This document shows positions 17,300 to 26,104 of a stretch of DNA of 64,000 bases, one piece after another. Where the stretch lies: assembly GCA_029946105.1 (NCBI GenBank), contig JAQSDW010000036.1, positions 1-64,000 of the forward strand, in the 5' to 3' direction. The stretch's first letter is position 1, and each line of letters begins with the position of its first letter. This DNA is from Reyranella sp. (lineage in GTDB: Bacteria > Pseudomonadota > Alphaproteobacteria > Reyranellales > Reyranellaceae). A program made the translations under genes and the position numbers. Below the pieces are notes generated by a model that worked only from the letters and a program-made list of their open reading frames with translations, ran no database searches and was not told the DNA's origin.

Positions 17300-20158
17300 T
17301 TAGCGCAGGGCCGCCAGCTGGCGTTTGGCGGATTTGAGATCCGCTGTATTCGAACCTTCGACGAACCGCTCGAAAATGGGCTGCAGAAGCACCCGCGCGT
17401 CTTCGATTTGTCCCCGTGCGGCCAGCAACGCCGCCAGGTCGCTCGCAGTGCGCAGTTCCCAGGCGAGCGCGCCCTGACGGCGGCTGACTTCGAGTGATTG
17501 CCGAAAATTCTCTTCTGCTGCGTCGGGGTGGGGCTGTTGCGTCGAGAGCAGAAGGGCACCCTTCACGCGCAGCAATTCCGGCATGTACACAAGGTCTCCC
17601 CGTGTCTCAACTTCCCGGGTGGCCGTATCAATAAGCGTGAGGCCATCCGGGGCGAGACCGATCGCCGCCAGACCCTGCGCGAGCGAGATCTCGAACTCCG
17701 TCATGAGCAGGCCGTAGTTCATGGCATGAATCCTCTCGAGAGAGGCTTTCAGGCTTTGCACTCCGCCGCGTACATCACCCCGGCGAATAGCCAGTTCACC
17801 GCGGCGGGCCCGTCCGAGCACGACCAGCGGTTCAAGCGATTGGGATTCGGCGTGGAAGATGGACGCCGCGATCTGCTCCTCCGCGCTTCGGAGATCGCCG
17901 ATCCAGAGAAAAACGGACGCCGCCCACGCCAGGACGACGGAGAGCGATTCGGGACGGTCCAAGCGCTCGGCATCCTTCACCGCCTGGTGCGTGCGTTTCG
18001 CGGCTTCGTCGGGATGACCCTGCAGCCACAAGGTCCGGGCGAGGGCGATCTCCGCCCGATAGTGGCGATCGTAGCCGAGGTAGATGGTGCTGGCCTGCCG
18101 AGTGCGCCCGCGCTGCGCCATCAGGGCATCAAGTTCCACCCGGGCGGCGCTATGATCGCCCGCCATGTGCAGCGACCGACCCAGGATGGAATGGGCCAAC
18201 GCCATGGCCGCGGGATCCTCGATGGTGCCGGCAATGGCTCGGCACTGCGTTGCATTCTGCATCGCCTGGCCGAATTCACCGCCGCGAAAGTGGAACATGT
18301 GACGCAAGCTGCGCAGTCCGATGCGGTTGAGGCCGTCGTCGCGGGCATCGGCAATGGCCACGCTCTTGACCAGGGCCTCGCGCGCCGCCTCGCTCTGGCC
18401 GTGCATGTAGAGCGACGCCGTCCCGAGGCAGGCCAGCAGATGCATCTCCTCGCCGACACCGCGGGTTGTATCGTCGAGCCAGAGAAGTGCCCGCTCCGAC
18501 CAGCGATGACATTCGGGAAGGAGCGACATCGCCAGGAAAACCGGTGCGACGGCGGCGGCGAGCCCGACGCCGACTCTCGTGTTGCCGTTGGTGCCGAAGC
18601 ACCATTCCAGCGCAGAACGGACATTGTTGAGAGCGGCGAAATGGGCGGACCGCTCGGTCCCGGTCGACAGGCTCGACCATTCGGCCCCGTTCTGCTCCAG
18701 CCAGCGCCGGTAGTAGCCGGCATGACGCGCAGTCAGGTCGGCGAGCTCGGCCTGGTCGATGGCGATTTCGAGGGCGTAGGCGCGAGTCGTGTCGAGGAGC
18801 CGGTAACGCACCATCGCACCGATGGGGCGGGTCGCGACCATCGATTTGGCCACCAGGCTATCCATGGCGCCGAGCACGACCGATTGATCGAGAGTGGCGC
18901 TCGACGCCACTTCCAGCGCGGCATCGAGCGTGAAGTGTCCGACGAAGACGGCGAGCCGGCGAAGCACCAGGCGCTCCAGGTCGGAGAGCAGCCCGTAGCT
19001 CCAGTCGAGCGTGGCCTGCAGGGTCTTCTGGCGCGGCGTTGCCATGCGGGGCCCGGCCCAAAGCAGAGTGAGCCGCTGGTCGAGCAGGGCGGCGGTCTGT
19101 TGCAGGCCGTAGGACTCGACGCGCCGGGCGGCGAGTTCGATCGCCAGCGCCACGCCGTCGAGCTTGCGGCAGATATCGCCCACGAGGACGGCGTCGGCGT
19201 CGCTCATCTGCAGGCGCGCGCCGCTCGCCATGGCGCGCTCGACGAACAGCTGGGTCGCCGGAAAGTTCTGGACGGAAGCCGCCGTGAGCCCTGTATCGTC
19301 CGGCGGGCAGGCGAGTGGATCGAGCCGGTAGACATGCTCGTCGTCGACCTGCAGCGCCTCGCGGCTGGTCGCCAGAATGTGGACGCCGGGCGCGGCGGCG
19401 AAGATACCCGAGGCGAGTTCCGCCACGGCCTCGATCAGATGCTCGCAGGTATCGAGGATCACAAGGATCCACTTGTCGCGCAGATAGGCGATCAAGCTCG
19501 GCGTCGCATCGTCGGACTGCACCGACAGGCCCAGCATGGAGGCTGTCGCCGTGGCCACGAGGTCGGGATCGCTCAGCATGCCGAGGTCGACGAACAGCAC
19601 GGCGCCAGCGAAGGCTTCCATCAGGTGATGTCCGACCGCGACCGCCACCGTGGTCTTGCCGACGCCGCCCGAGCCCACGATGGAGACGAAGCGCGCCGTG
19701 GTCAGTTGGGCTGCCAGCCGGGCAATGTCGTCGTCGCGACCGACCATTCGGCCGAGCCGGCCGGGCAGGTTGGCGTGCGAAAAGCTCGCCGCGGGAGCGG
19801 TGCGTTCGCCGCCTCGATCGTGCGCCCGCGAGATCGGTGCCACGAAGCAGTAGCCCCGTCCGGCGAGAGTGGTGATGTAGCGCGCGCCTTCCTTGCCGTC
19901 GCCCAGCGCCTTGCGGAGGGCGGCGATGTGAAAGCGCAGGCTGCCTTCCTCGACGACGACGTCAGGCCAGACCTCGGCCATCAGGTCGCGCTTGCTGATG
20001 GCCTCGTTCGGCTGCGAGAGCAGCGCGATCAGCGTGTCCAGGGTTCGCGCGCCCAGCACCACCGGGACGCCGTCTTTCAGCAGCAGGCGGCGACCCGGAT
20101 CCACGCTGAAGGGACCGAACGATACGACGTCTCTGGTTTTTGCCGTCGGCTCGATCAC
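17300..20158 (-). CDS. Winged-helix/ATPase/TPR transcriptional regulator (AfsR/MalT-like architecture)
   Basis: This 952-aa protein has an OmpR/PhoB-type winged helix at residues 10-110 (ending TLAGRGYCFVAP). It then has an NB-ARC/STAND ATPase domain with Walker A GSGGVGKTT (162-170) and a Walker B-like ILVILDTCEHLIEAV. A long C-terminal helical half looks like TPR repeats. Such proteins bind DNA on sensing an inducer through the STAND and TPR parts. It starts at GTG and is divergent from the epoxide hydrolase operon, with a 122-base spacer holding direct repeats. It probably regulates itself and that operon. The inducer is unknown. Confidence 0.9.
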   Translation of the reverse strand: MIEPTAKTRDVVSFGPFSVDPGRRLLLKDGVPVVLGARTLDTLIALLSQPNEAISKRDLMAEVWPDVVVEEGSLRFHIAALRKALGDGKEGARYITTLAGRGYCFVAPISRAHDRGGERTAPAASFSHANLPGRLGRMVGRDDDIARLAAQLTTARFVSIVGSGGVGKTTVAVAVGHHLMEAFAGAVLFVDLGMLSDPDLVATATASMLGLSVQSDDATPSLIAYLRDKWILVILDTCEHLIEAVAELASGIFAAAPGVHILATSREALQVDDEHVYRLDPLACPPDDTGLTAASVQNFPATQLFVERAMASGARLQMSDADAVLVGDICRKLDGVALAIELAARRVESYGLQQTAALLDQRLTLLWAGPRMATPRQKTLQATLDWSYGLLSDLERLVLRRLAVFVGHFTLDAALEVASSATLDQSVVLGAMDSLVAKSMVATRPIGAMVRYRLLDTTRAYALEIAIDQAELADLTARHAGYYRRWLEQNGAEWSSLSTGTERSAHFAALNNVRSALEWCFGTNGNTRVGVGLAAAVAPVFLAMSLLPECHRWSERALLWLDDTTRGVGEEMHLLACLGTASLYMHGQSEAAREALVKSVAIADARDDGLNRIGLRSLRHMFHFRGGEFGQAMQNATQCRAIAGTIEDPAAMALAHSILGRSLHMAGDHSAARVELDALMAQRGRTRQASTIYLGYDRHYRAEIALARTLWLQGHPDEAAKRTHQAVKDAERLDRPESLSVVLAWAASVFLWIGDLRSAEEQIAASIFHAESQSLEPLVVLGRARRGELAIRRGDVRGGVQSLKASLERIHAMNYGLLMTEFEISLAQGLAAIGLAPDGLTLIDTATREVETRGDLVYMPELLRVKGALLLSTQQPHPDAAEENFRQSLEVSRRQGALAWELRTASDLAALLAARGQIEDARVLLQPIFERFVEGSNTADLKSAKRQLAALR

Positions 20159-20172
20159 AACGCCTCACAACT

Positions 20173-20204
20173 CCTAACAGGCGGAAAATAGAGCCTAACG
20201 GGCG
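20173..20204. promoter_or_regulatory. Direct repeats CCTAACRGGCG, candidate operator of the winged-helix regulator
   Basis: CCTAACAGGCG (20173-20183) and CCTAACGGGCG (20194-20204) are direct repeats 21 bases apart, two turns of the helix. A weaker copy, CCTCACAACT, starts at 20163. PhoB/OmpR-type winged helices bind direct repeats spaced by about 11 or 22 bases, so this is a plausible site for the adjacent regulator. It lies 15-46 bases upstream of its GTG start. Confidence 0.5.
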
Positions 20205-20280
20205 TTTGCTGCACGCGCCGCGTAAATGTTCGGGCGTCGGAGCGAATTCACCGTCGTTTGATCGATCAGGGAGAAAGACC

Positions 20281-21501
20281 ATGACCGCAGCAATGTCATC
20301 GAAGATCGGCTTCGAGGCCTCTGTCGCCAAAGCAATCCACCCCTTCAGTGTGGGTTTTCCGGACGAGGTGCTGCTTGACCTGCGCCGCCGCATCCTCGCC
20401 ACGCGCTGGCCGGAACGCGAGACCGTCTCGGATTCGTCCCAGGGTGTCCAGCTCGCGACGATCCAGAAGCTCGCGCACTACTGGGCGACGGATTACGACT
20501 GGCGCAAGATCGAGGCGAAGCTGAACGCGCTGCCGCAGTTCGTCACCGAGATCGATGGGCTGAACATTCATTTCATCCATGTCCGTTCCAAGCATGAGAA
20601 TGCGTTGCCGGTCATCATCACGCACGGCTGGCCCGGCTCGATCATCGAGCAGATGAAGATCATCGATCCGCTGACCAACCCCACGGCCCATGGCGGCAAC
20701 GCCGCGGACGCGTTCGACGTCGTGATCCCGTCGATGCCAGGCTACGGCTTCTCCGGCAAGCCGACCGCGACGGGCTGGGACCCGACCCGCATCGCGCGCG
20801 CCTGGGCCGTGCTGATGAAGCGCCTCGGCTACACGAAGTACGTGGCGCAAGGCGGCGACTGGGGCGCGCTTGTCACGGAGCAGCTGGGTGTGCTGGCGCC
20901 CCAGGGATTGCTCGGCATCCACACCAACATGCCTTCCGCTGTGCCGGCCGAAATCATGGGGGCGCTTCACACTGGAAAAGGTGCGCCTCAAGGTCTCTCG
21001 GCCGACGAAAGCCGCGCATTCGACCGGATCGCCTTCTTTTTCGCCCATGGCCTGTCCTACGCCCAGCAGATGGCGAACCACCCGCAGACTCTCTACGGGA
21101 TCTCGGATTCACCGGTTGGTCTCGCCGCCTGGTTCATCGACCACGACCTGCTGAGCTACGAACTCATCACGCGCGCCTTCGACGGCCAACGCGAAGGCCT
21201 CACGCGGGACGACATTCTCGACAACATCACGATCGCCTGGCTGACCAACACGGGGATCTCCGGCGCGCGCCTCTATCGGGAGAACAAGCTTCCGTTCTTC
21301 GCTCCGATGGGCGTCGCCATCCCCGTCGCCATAAGCGCTTTTCCCGACGAGCTTTACCAGGCTCCGCGGAGCTGGGTGGAGCGGGCCTATCCCAAGCTCA
21401 TCCACTACAACAAGCTCGACAAGGGCGGCCACTTTGCGGCGTTCGAGCAGCCCGCGTTGCTCACCGCCGAGATGCGTGCCGGCTTCCGCACGCTGCGCTG
21501 A
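20281..21501 (+). CDS. Epoxide hydrolase, EHN-domain alpha/beta hydrolase
   Basis: This 406-aa protein has the N-terminal EHN domain (HPFSVGFPDEVLLDLRRRI) typical of microsomal-type epoxide hydrolases, then an alpha/beta-hydrolase core. The oxyanion motif HGWPGS is at 115-120, the nucleophile is Asp193 (GGDWGAL), and the likely His is in KGGHFAAFEQP near the end. It would convert epoxides to diols. GGGAGA lies just before the ATG at 20281; the upstream in-frame extension crosses the promoter. It is the first gene of a four-gene operon (19-base gap to the next) divergent from the winged-helix regulator. Confidence 0.92.
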   Translation: MTAAMSSKIGFEASVAKAIHPFSVGFPDEVLLDLRRRILATRWPERETVSDSSQGVQLATIQKLAHYWATDYDWRKIEAKLNALPQFVTEIDGLNIHFIHVRSKHENALPVIITHGWPGSIIEQMKIIDPLTNPTAHGGNAADAFDVVIPSMPGYGFSGKPTATGWDPTRIARAWAVLMKRLGYTKYVAQGGDWGALVTEQLGVLAPQGLLGIHTNMPSAVPAEIMGALHTGKGAPQGLSADESRAFDRIAFFFAHGLSYAQQMANHPQTLYGISDSPVGLAAWFIDHDLLSYELITRAFDGQREGLTRDDILDNITIAWLTNTGISGARLYRENKLPFFAPMGVAIPVAISAFPDELYQAPRSWVERAYPKLIHYNKLDKGGHFAAFEQPALLTAEMRAGFRTLR

Positions 21502-21520
21502 TCGTTCAAGGGAGACCGCC

Positions 21521-21952
21521 ATGGGCGAAACCATGATCCCGGGCGCGAAGCTCCTCTACACCGCCCGGACTCACACCACTGGCGGCCGCGAGAAAGGGTC
21601 GTCGCGCAGCAGCGACGGCCGCCTCGACGTCAAGCTGTCGGTGCCCGGCGGACCGGGCACCGGCACCAACCCTGAGCAACTGATGGCGGCGGGCTGGTCG
21701 GCCTGCTTCGAAAGCGCCATGGCACTCGAGGCTCGCAAGGCGAAGATCGCGCTGCCGCCGGATCTCGCGGTCGATGCCGAGATCGACCTGAACCTCGGCG
21801 TCGACGGCTATTTCCTGCGCGCCCGACTGAACATCAGCCTGCTGGGCCTCGACCGTGCGACGGCCCAGAAGCTGGTCGATGCCGCGCACCAGACCTGCCC
21901 GTACTCCAAGGCAGTGCGCGGCAACGTCGACGTCGTCCTCAACCTCGTGTGA
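21521..21952 (+). CDS. Organic hydroperoxide resistance protein, Ohr/OsmC family
   Basis: This 143-aa protein has both redox cysteines of Ohr: Cys62 in WSACFESAM and Cys126 in QTCPYSKAVRGN. The opening (KLLYTARTHTTGGREKG) matches Ohr, including the conserved Arg. Ohr reduces organic and fatty-acid peroxides using dihydrolipoyl thiols. GGGAG precedes the ATG. Its place behind an epoxide hydrolase suggests defence against lipid-derived epoxides and peroxides. Regulation is probably by the divergent winged-helix protein, because no OhrR gene is nearby. Confidence 0.93.
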   Translation: MGETMIPGAKLLYTARTHTTGGREKGSSRSSDGRLDVKLSVPGGPGTGTNPEQLMAAGWSACFESAMALEARKAKIALPPDLAVDAEIDLNLGVDGYFLRARLNISLLGLDRATAQKLVDAAHQTCPYSKAVRGNVDVVLNLV

Positions 21953-21968
21953 ACCGGGAAGAAGAACA

Positions 21969-22541
21969 ATGACCATGAAGAGAATGACATCCTTGCTGAC
22001 GCTGACCGGCGTCGCAGCGTTCGCCATCTTGGGCGGCAGGTCCATCACCGCGCAGGACACCGGCGAGGCCAAGTACAGCTTGAAAGTGCCCGGCGGGCTC
22101 GCCTTCTCCGAGTTCAGGGGATACGAGGCCTGGCAGACCGTTTCCATCAGTGTCAGCGAAAAGCTGATGGCTGTGATCCTCGCCAATCCCGTGATGATCG
22201 AAGCCTACAAGTCTGGCATTCCCGGCAACGGCAAACCGTTCCCCGATGGCGCCAAGATGGCGAAGATCCATTGGAATCCGAAAAAGCAGGCGAACTTCCC
22301 CACGGCGACGGTGCCGGCAAGCCTGAGCGACGTCGATTTCATTGTGAAGGACAGCAAGAGGTTCGCGGACAGCGCCGGATGGGGTTGGGCCGTGTTCAAG
22401 TATGACGCTGCGTCCGCTTCGTTCACGCCCGGCACCATGGCCGACATGCCGCCGCAGGGAAACGACGCCAAGTGCGGCCTGGCGTGCCACACGATCGTGA
22501 AGACAAGAGATTACGTCTTCACGGAGTACGGCAAGAGGTGA
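21969..22541 (+). CDS. Periplasmic cytochrome P460-like protein with CX3CH haem motif
   Basis: This 190-aa protein has a signal peptide (about residues 1-28) and resembles the cytochrome P460/c'-beta family: GLAFSEFRGYEAWQTVSISVSE, then FPDGAKMAKIHW, a beta-rich body, and a haem site at the C-terminus. The motif is C169-G-L-A-C173-H174, with three residues between the cysteines instead of two. P460-like cytochromes act on hydroxylamine or nitric oxide or serve as gas-binding proteins; the role here is not clear. It is the third gene of the four-gene operon, 16 bases after ohr. An ATG two codons later is an alternative start. Confidence 0.78.
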   Translation: MTMKRMTSLLTLTGVAAFAILGGRSITAQDTGEAKYSLKVPGGLAFSEFRGYEAWQTVSISVSEKLMAVILANPVMIEAYKSGIPGNGKPFPDGAKMAKIHWNPKKQANFPTATVPASLSDVDFIVKDSKRFADSAGWGWAVFKYDAASASFTPGTMADMPPQGNDAKCGLACHTIVKTRDYVFTEYGKR

Positions 22542-22579
22542 GCCTGTCTTCCCGAACCGACGCGAATACGGAGTCCCCG

Positions 22580-23254
22580 ATGAAAATCCTCATGGTCCTC
22601 ACGTCCCACGACAAGCTCGGCGACACCGGCCGCAAGACCGGCTTCTGGCTCGAGGAGTTCGTCGCGCCCTACTACACTTTCCTCGACGCCGGGGCGGCGG
22701 TCACCGTCGCCTCGCCCAAGGGCGGGCAACCGCCCCTCGACCCGATCAGCGACACGCCGGAGGGCCAGACCGACCTCACGCGGCGTTTCAAGCAGGATCC
22801 CGCGGCCCAGGCAGTGCTCGCCAAGACCGTGAAGCTCGCCGACGTCAAAGCCGCCGACTACGACGCGGTCTTCTATCCCGGTGGCCACGGCCCGATGTGG
22901 GACCTGGCCGAGGACCCGCATTCGATCGCCCTCATCGAGGCCTTCTACAATGCCGGCAAGCCGGTGGCCGCGGTCTGCCACGCGCCGGGCGTGCTCCATC
23001 ACGTCAAGTTCCAGGGGCAGCCGATCGTGAAAGGCAAGCGGGTGGCTGGCTTTACCAACAGCGAGGAGGAGGCGGTCCATCTCACCAAGGTCGTGCCTTT
23101 CCTCGTGGAAGACGAGCTCAAGCGCCTGGGCGGCCACTATGAGAAGGCGGTGGACTGGGCGAGCTTCGTCATCACCGATGGCAAGCTCGTCACGGGCCAG
23201 AACCCGGCATCCTCGAGGGCGGGGGCCGAGGCGCTGCTGAAGCTCCTGGCCTGA
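22580..23254 (+). CDS. DJ-1/PfpI superfamily protein (Hsp31-like)
   Basis: This 224-aa protein begins MKILMVLTSHDKLGDTGRKT. The nucleophile elbow is AVCHAPG with Cys133 and His134. A glutamate in GFWLEEF (Glu25) fits the residue that tunes the Cys, and the PGGHGPMWDL loop is characteristic. Relatives act as glyoxalase III/deglycase-like enzymes, chaperones or amidotransferase-like proteins that protect against aldehydes. This suits the operon's apparent theme of reactive electrophiles. It is the fourth gene, 38 bases after the cytochrome gene, and converges with the ThDP enzyme gene. Confidence 0.88.
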   Translation: MKILMVLTSHDKLGDTGRKTGFWLEEFVAPYYTFLDAGAAVTVASPKGGQPPLDPISDTPEGQTDLTRRFKQDPAAQAVLAKTVKLADVKAADYDAVFYPGGHGPMWDLAEDPHSIALIEAFYNAGKPVAAVCHAPGVLHHVKFQGQPIVKGKRVAGFTNSEEEAVHLTKVVPFLVEDELKRLGGHYEKAVDWASFVITDGKLVTGQNPASSRAGAEALLKLLA

Positions 23255-23285
23255 GCCCTCCGCGGCCTGAATCGACGGGGCGGGA

Positions 23286-25007
23286 TCAGATCCTGAGGTT
23301 CGTCCGCGCCAGATCGACCAGCTCGCCGGCGCGGCCGTCCATCACCGCCTTCAGCGTGAACAGGCCGAAGTGGTAGGCTTGGTCGAGCGTCGCCTTGGGC
23401 GGCATGACCAGCTCCTGGCGCGCGCTCACCACGTCGACCAGCACCGGACCCTTGTGCGCCAGCGCCTCACGCAGCACGCCCTCGAGCTTGCTCGGATCCT
23501 CGACGCGGAAGCCCTTGATGCCCATCGCCTCGGCCATGGCCGCGAAGTTGGGATTCTTGAGGTCGACGGCGGTGTCGAGGAAGCCGCTCGCCTTCATCTC
23601 CAGTTCGACGAAGCCCAGCGTGCCGTTGTTCAGCACCACCACTTTCACCGGCAGGCCGAGCTGGGTGAGGCTGATGAAGTCACCCATCATCATGGCGAAG
23701 CCGCCGTCGCCCGACATCGAGATTACCTGGCGGCCCTTGTGCGAGGCCTGGGCGCCGATCGCCTGCGGCATGGCATTGGCCATCGAGGCGTGGTTGAACG
23801 AGCCGATCAGCCGCCGCTTGCCGTTCATCTTGAGATAGCGCGCCGCCCACACCGATTGCGTGCCGACGTCGCAGGTGAAGACGGCATCGTCGTCAGCGAG
23901 TTCGCTCAACAGGCGGGCGACGTACTGCGGGTGGATCTTGGCGCCACTCGGTCCGCCCTCGGCCAGCTTGTCGAGATCGGTGCGCGCCTTGCGGTAGTGC
24001 GCGAGCGCCGCGTCGAGGAAGGCTCGTTCGGTCTTGGGCTTGAGCCGCGGCAGGAGCGCCGCGATCGTGTCGCCGACGTCGCCCACCACGCCGATATCGA
24101 GTCGGCAGCGGTTGCCGAGACTCTCGGCGCGGAGGTCGATCTGCGCCACCTTGGCGTGCTCTGGATAGAACTGCCGGTAGGGGAAGTCGGTGCCCAGCAG
24201 CAGCAGCGTGTCGCACTCCTTCATCGCTGCATATCCCGAGGCGAAGCCGATCAGGCCGGTCATGCCGACGTCGAACGGATTGTCGTACTCGACATATTCC
24301 TTGCCGCGCAGCGAATGCACCATCGGCGCGTTGAGGATGCGCGCGAGCTCGATCACCGCGTCATGGGCGCCAGCGCAGCCCGCACCGCACATCAACGTGA
24401 CCTTCTGGCCGTCGTTCAGCAGGGCCGCCAGCGCATCGAGGTCCGAATCGGAGGGCCGCACGACCGGCGGCTTGGGCGCGAGCCAGCCGGCCGCCTTGGC
24501 GGACGTCGTCTGCAGCGCCACGTCGCCCGGGATCACCACCACCGACACACCGCGCTGGGCCACCGCGATGCGGATCGCCTTGTCGAGGACGCGCGGCATC
24601 TGCTCGGGATTGGAGATCGTCTCGACATAGTGCGAGCACTCCGCGAAGAGCTGTTCGGGGTGCGTCTCCTGGAAATAGTGGCCACCGATCTCGTTACTCG
24701 GGATGTGCGCGGCGATGGCCAGCACCGGCACGCGGCTGCGATAGCAATCGAACAGGCCGTTGACCAGATGCATGTTGCCGGGACCGCAGCTCCCGGCACA
24801 GACGGCGAGCTCACCGGTCAGATGGGCCTCGGCGCCGGCAGCGAACGCGCCGGCTTCCTCGTGGCGCATATGGATCCAGTCGATCTCCTTCATGCGGCGC
24901 AGCGAATCGGTGAAGCCGTTCAACGAGTCACCGGCGACGCCGTAGATCCGCTTTACGCCGGCGGCCCGCAGAGTCTCGGCCATCAGATCGGCAATCGTTC
25001 GCGCCAT
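23286..25007 (-). CDS. Thiamine diphosphate enzyme, pyruvate oxidase/dehydrogenase (PoxB)-like
   Basis: This 573-aa protein has the three-domain layout of ThDP enzymes. The conserved Glu that activates thiamine is in [15 protein letters not shown]. The central domain lies about residues 190-330, and the ThDP motif [14 protein letters not shown] with a downstream LNN closes the third. It resembles pyruvate:quinone oxidoreductase (PoxB) more than acetolactate synthase, but specificity is uncertain. The ATG at 25007 has GGAG six bases upstream and replaces a GTG five codons earlier. It follows the deacetylase gene by 68 bases on the same strand. Confidence 0.88.
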   Translation of the reverse strand: MARTIADLMAETLRAAGVKRIYGVAGDSLNGFTDSLRRMKEIDWIHMRHEEAGAFAAGAEAHLTGELAVCAGSCGPGNMHLVNGLFDCYRSRVPVLAIAAHIPSNEIGGHYFQETHPEQLFAECSHYVETISNPEQMPRVLDKAIRIAVAQRGVSVVVIPGDVALQTTSAKAAGWLAPKPPVVRPSDSDLDALAALLNDGQKVTLMCGAGCAGAHDAVIELARILNAPMVHSLRGKEYVEYDNPFDVGMTGLIGFASGYAAMKECDTLLLLGTDFPYRQFYPEHAKVAQIDLRAESLGNRCRLDIGVVGDVGDTIAALLPRLKPKTERAFLDAALAHYRKARTDLDKLAEGGPSGAKIHPQYVARLLSELADDDAVFTCDVGTQSVWAARYLKMNGKRRLIGSFNHASMANAMPQAIGAQASHKGRQVISMSGDGGFAMMMGDFISLTQLGLPVKVVVLNNGTLGFVELEMKASGFLDTAVDLKNPNFAAMAEAMGIKGFRVEDPSKLEGVLREALAHKGPVLVDVVSARQELVMPPKATLDQAYHFGLFTLKAVMDGRAGELVDLARTNLRI

Positions 25008-25075
25008 GTCGGACTCCGTCACGAGAAATGAAGTTGTTCGCGACTATGCCATGCGATGGCGGCGAAGGGGAAACG

Positions 25076-26104
25076 CTAGCCGCGACCCTTTTCGAAGCCG
25101 GCCAGGAACTGGACGAGGTTGCGGCCGAGGTCGTCGCCGAGATAGCCGCCTTCCTGGACCAGCACCGTCGGCAGGCCGAGCTGCGCGATCTTGGCTGCCA
25201 TGGCGGCAAAGCCCGCGCCGGTCACTTTCAGGCCCTGCAGCGGATCGCTTTCGCTGGAGTCGAGGCCCAGCGCCACGACCAGCGCGGTCGGCGCGAAGTC
25301 GCGGATGCGCGCCAGGGCCTTGTCGCCGGCCGCGAGCCACGGCGCGTCGGTAGATCCCAGTGGCAGCGGCAGGTTGAGGTTGAAACCGTTGCCCGCGCCG
25401 CTGCCCCCTTCGTGCGCATGACCCCAGAAGTAGGGGTAGTAGTTGTCCGGGTCGGCGTGGATCGAGACGGTGAGCATGTCGGCGCGCTCGTAGAAGATGC
25501 CCTGCGTGCCGTTGCCGTGATGCACGTCGACGTCGAACACCGCGACACGCGCATGCTTCGAACGAAGATGCTGGGCCGCGATCGCGGAATTGTTGAGGAA
25601 GCAGAAGCCGCCCGCCATGTCGGCGAAGGCGTGATGACCGGGCGGCCGGCAGAGCGCATAGGCCTCGCGCGTGCCGTCCAGCACTGTTTCGGCCGCCGTG
25701 GTTGCGACTTCGGTCGCGGCAAGTGCTGCGTCCCAGGTGTACGGCCCGATCGGGCAGGCCATGTCGGCCTGGTGCCAACCGGCGCGGCCGGCCAGCGCCT
25801 TGGGATATGAGGCATGGGCGCGAGCGGGGTGCATGTTGGGCACGACTTCGTCCGAGGCGCCCGGCAGCTTCGCCCATTCGCGCGCGGCGACTTTCAGAAA
25901 ATCGATATAGTCGGGCGTGTGTACCGCCGCGGCCGGGCCGGGGCCGTAGGCCTTGGGCGCGACGATCTCGTGGCCGGCGCCCTTGGCTGCGGCGAGCAGG
26001 CGCGTCGCCCGTTCGGGCTGCTCGGCGCTCCTTTGCTTCACACCGCGGACGATGAATGTCTGCGGATCGTGCTGCGCATGCTTGTCGGAATAGACGATCT
26101 TCAT
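25076..26104 (-). CDS. Histone deacetylase superfamily protein, acetylpolyamine amidohydrolase-like
   Basis: This 342-aa protein shows the zinc deacetylase signature. The His pair is in RPPGHHA, the metal-binding Asp and His in DVDVHHGNGTQ, another Asp in LGLDSSESDP, and the catalytic Tyr in QEGGYLGDDLG. The N-terminal MKIVYSDKHAQHDP opening is typical of bacterial acetylpolyamine amidohydrolases. It would deacetylate small amides such as acetylpolyamines. Its start overlaps the upstream CoA transferase stop as ATGA, so the two are coupled. A polyamine-type ABC transporter is encoded about 7 kb away. Confidence 0.92.
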   Translation of the reverse strand: MKIVYSDKHAQHDPQTFIVRGVKQRSAEQPERATRLLAAAKGAGHEIVAPKAYGPGPAAAVHTPDYIDFLKVAAREWAKLPGASDEVVPNMHPARAHASYPKALAGRAGWHQADMACPIGPYTWDAALAATEVATTAAETVLDGTREAYALCRPPGHHAFADMAGGFCFLNNSAIAAQHLRSKHARVAVFDVDVHHGNGTQGIFYERADMLTVSIHADPDNYYPYFWGHAHEGGSGAGNGFNLNLPLPLGSTDAPWLAAGDKALARIRDFAPTALVVALGLDSSESDPLQGLKVTGAGFAAMAAKIAQLGLPTVLVQEGGYLGDDLGRNLVQFLAGFEKGRG

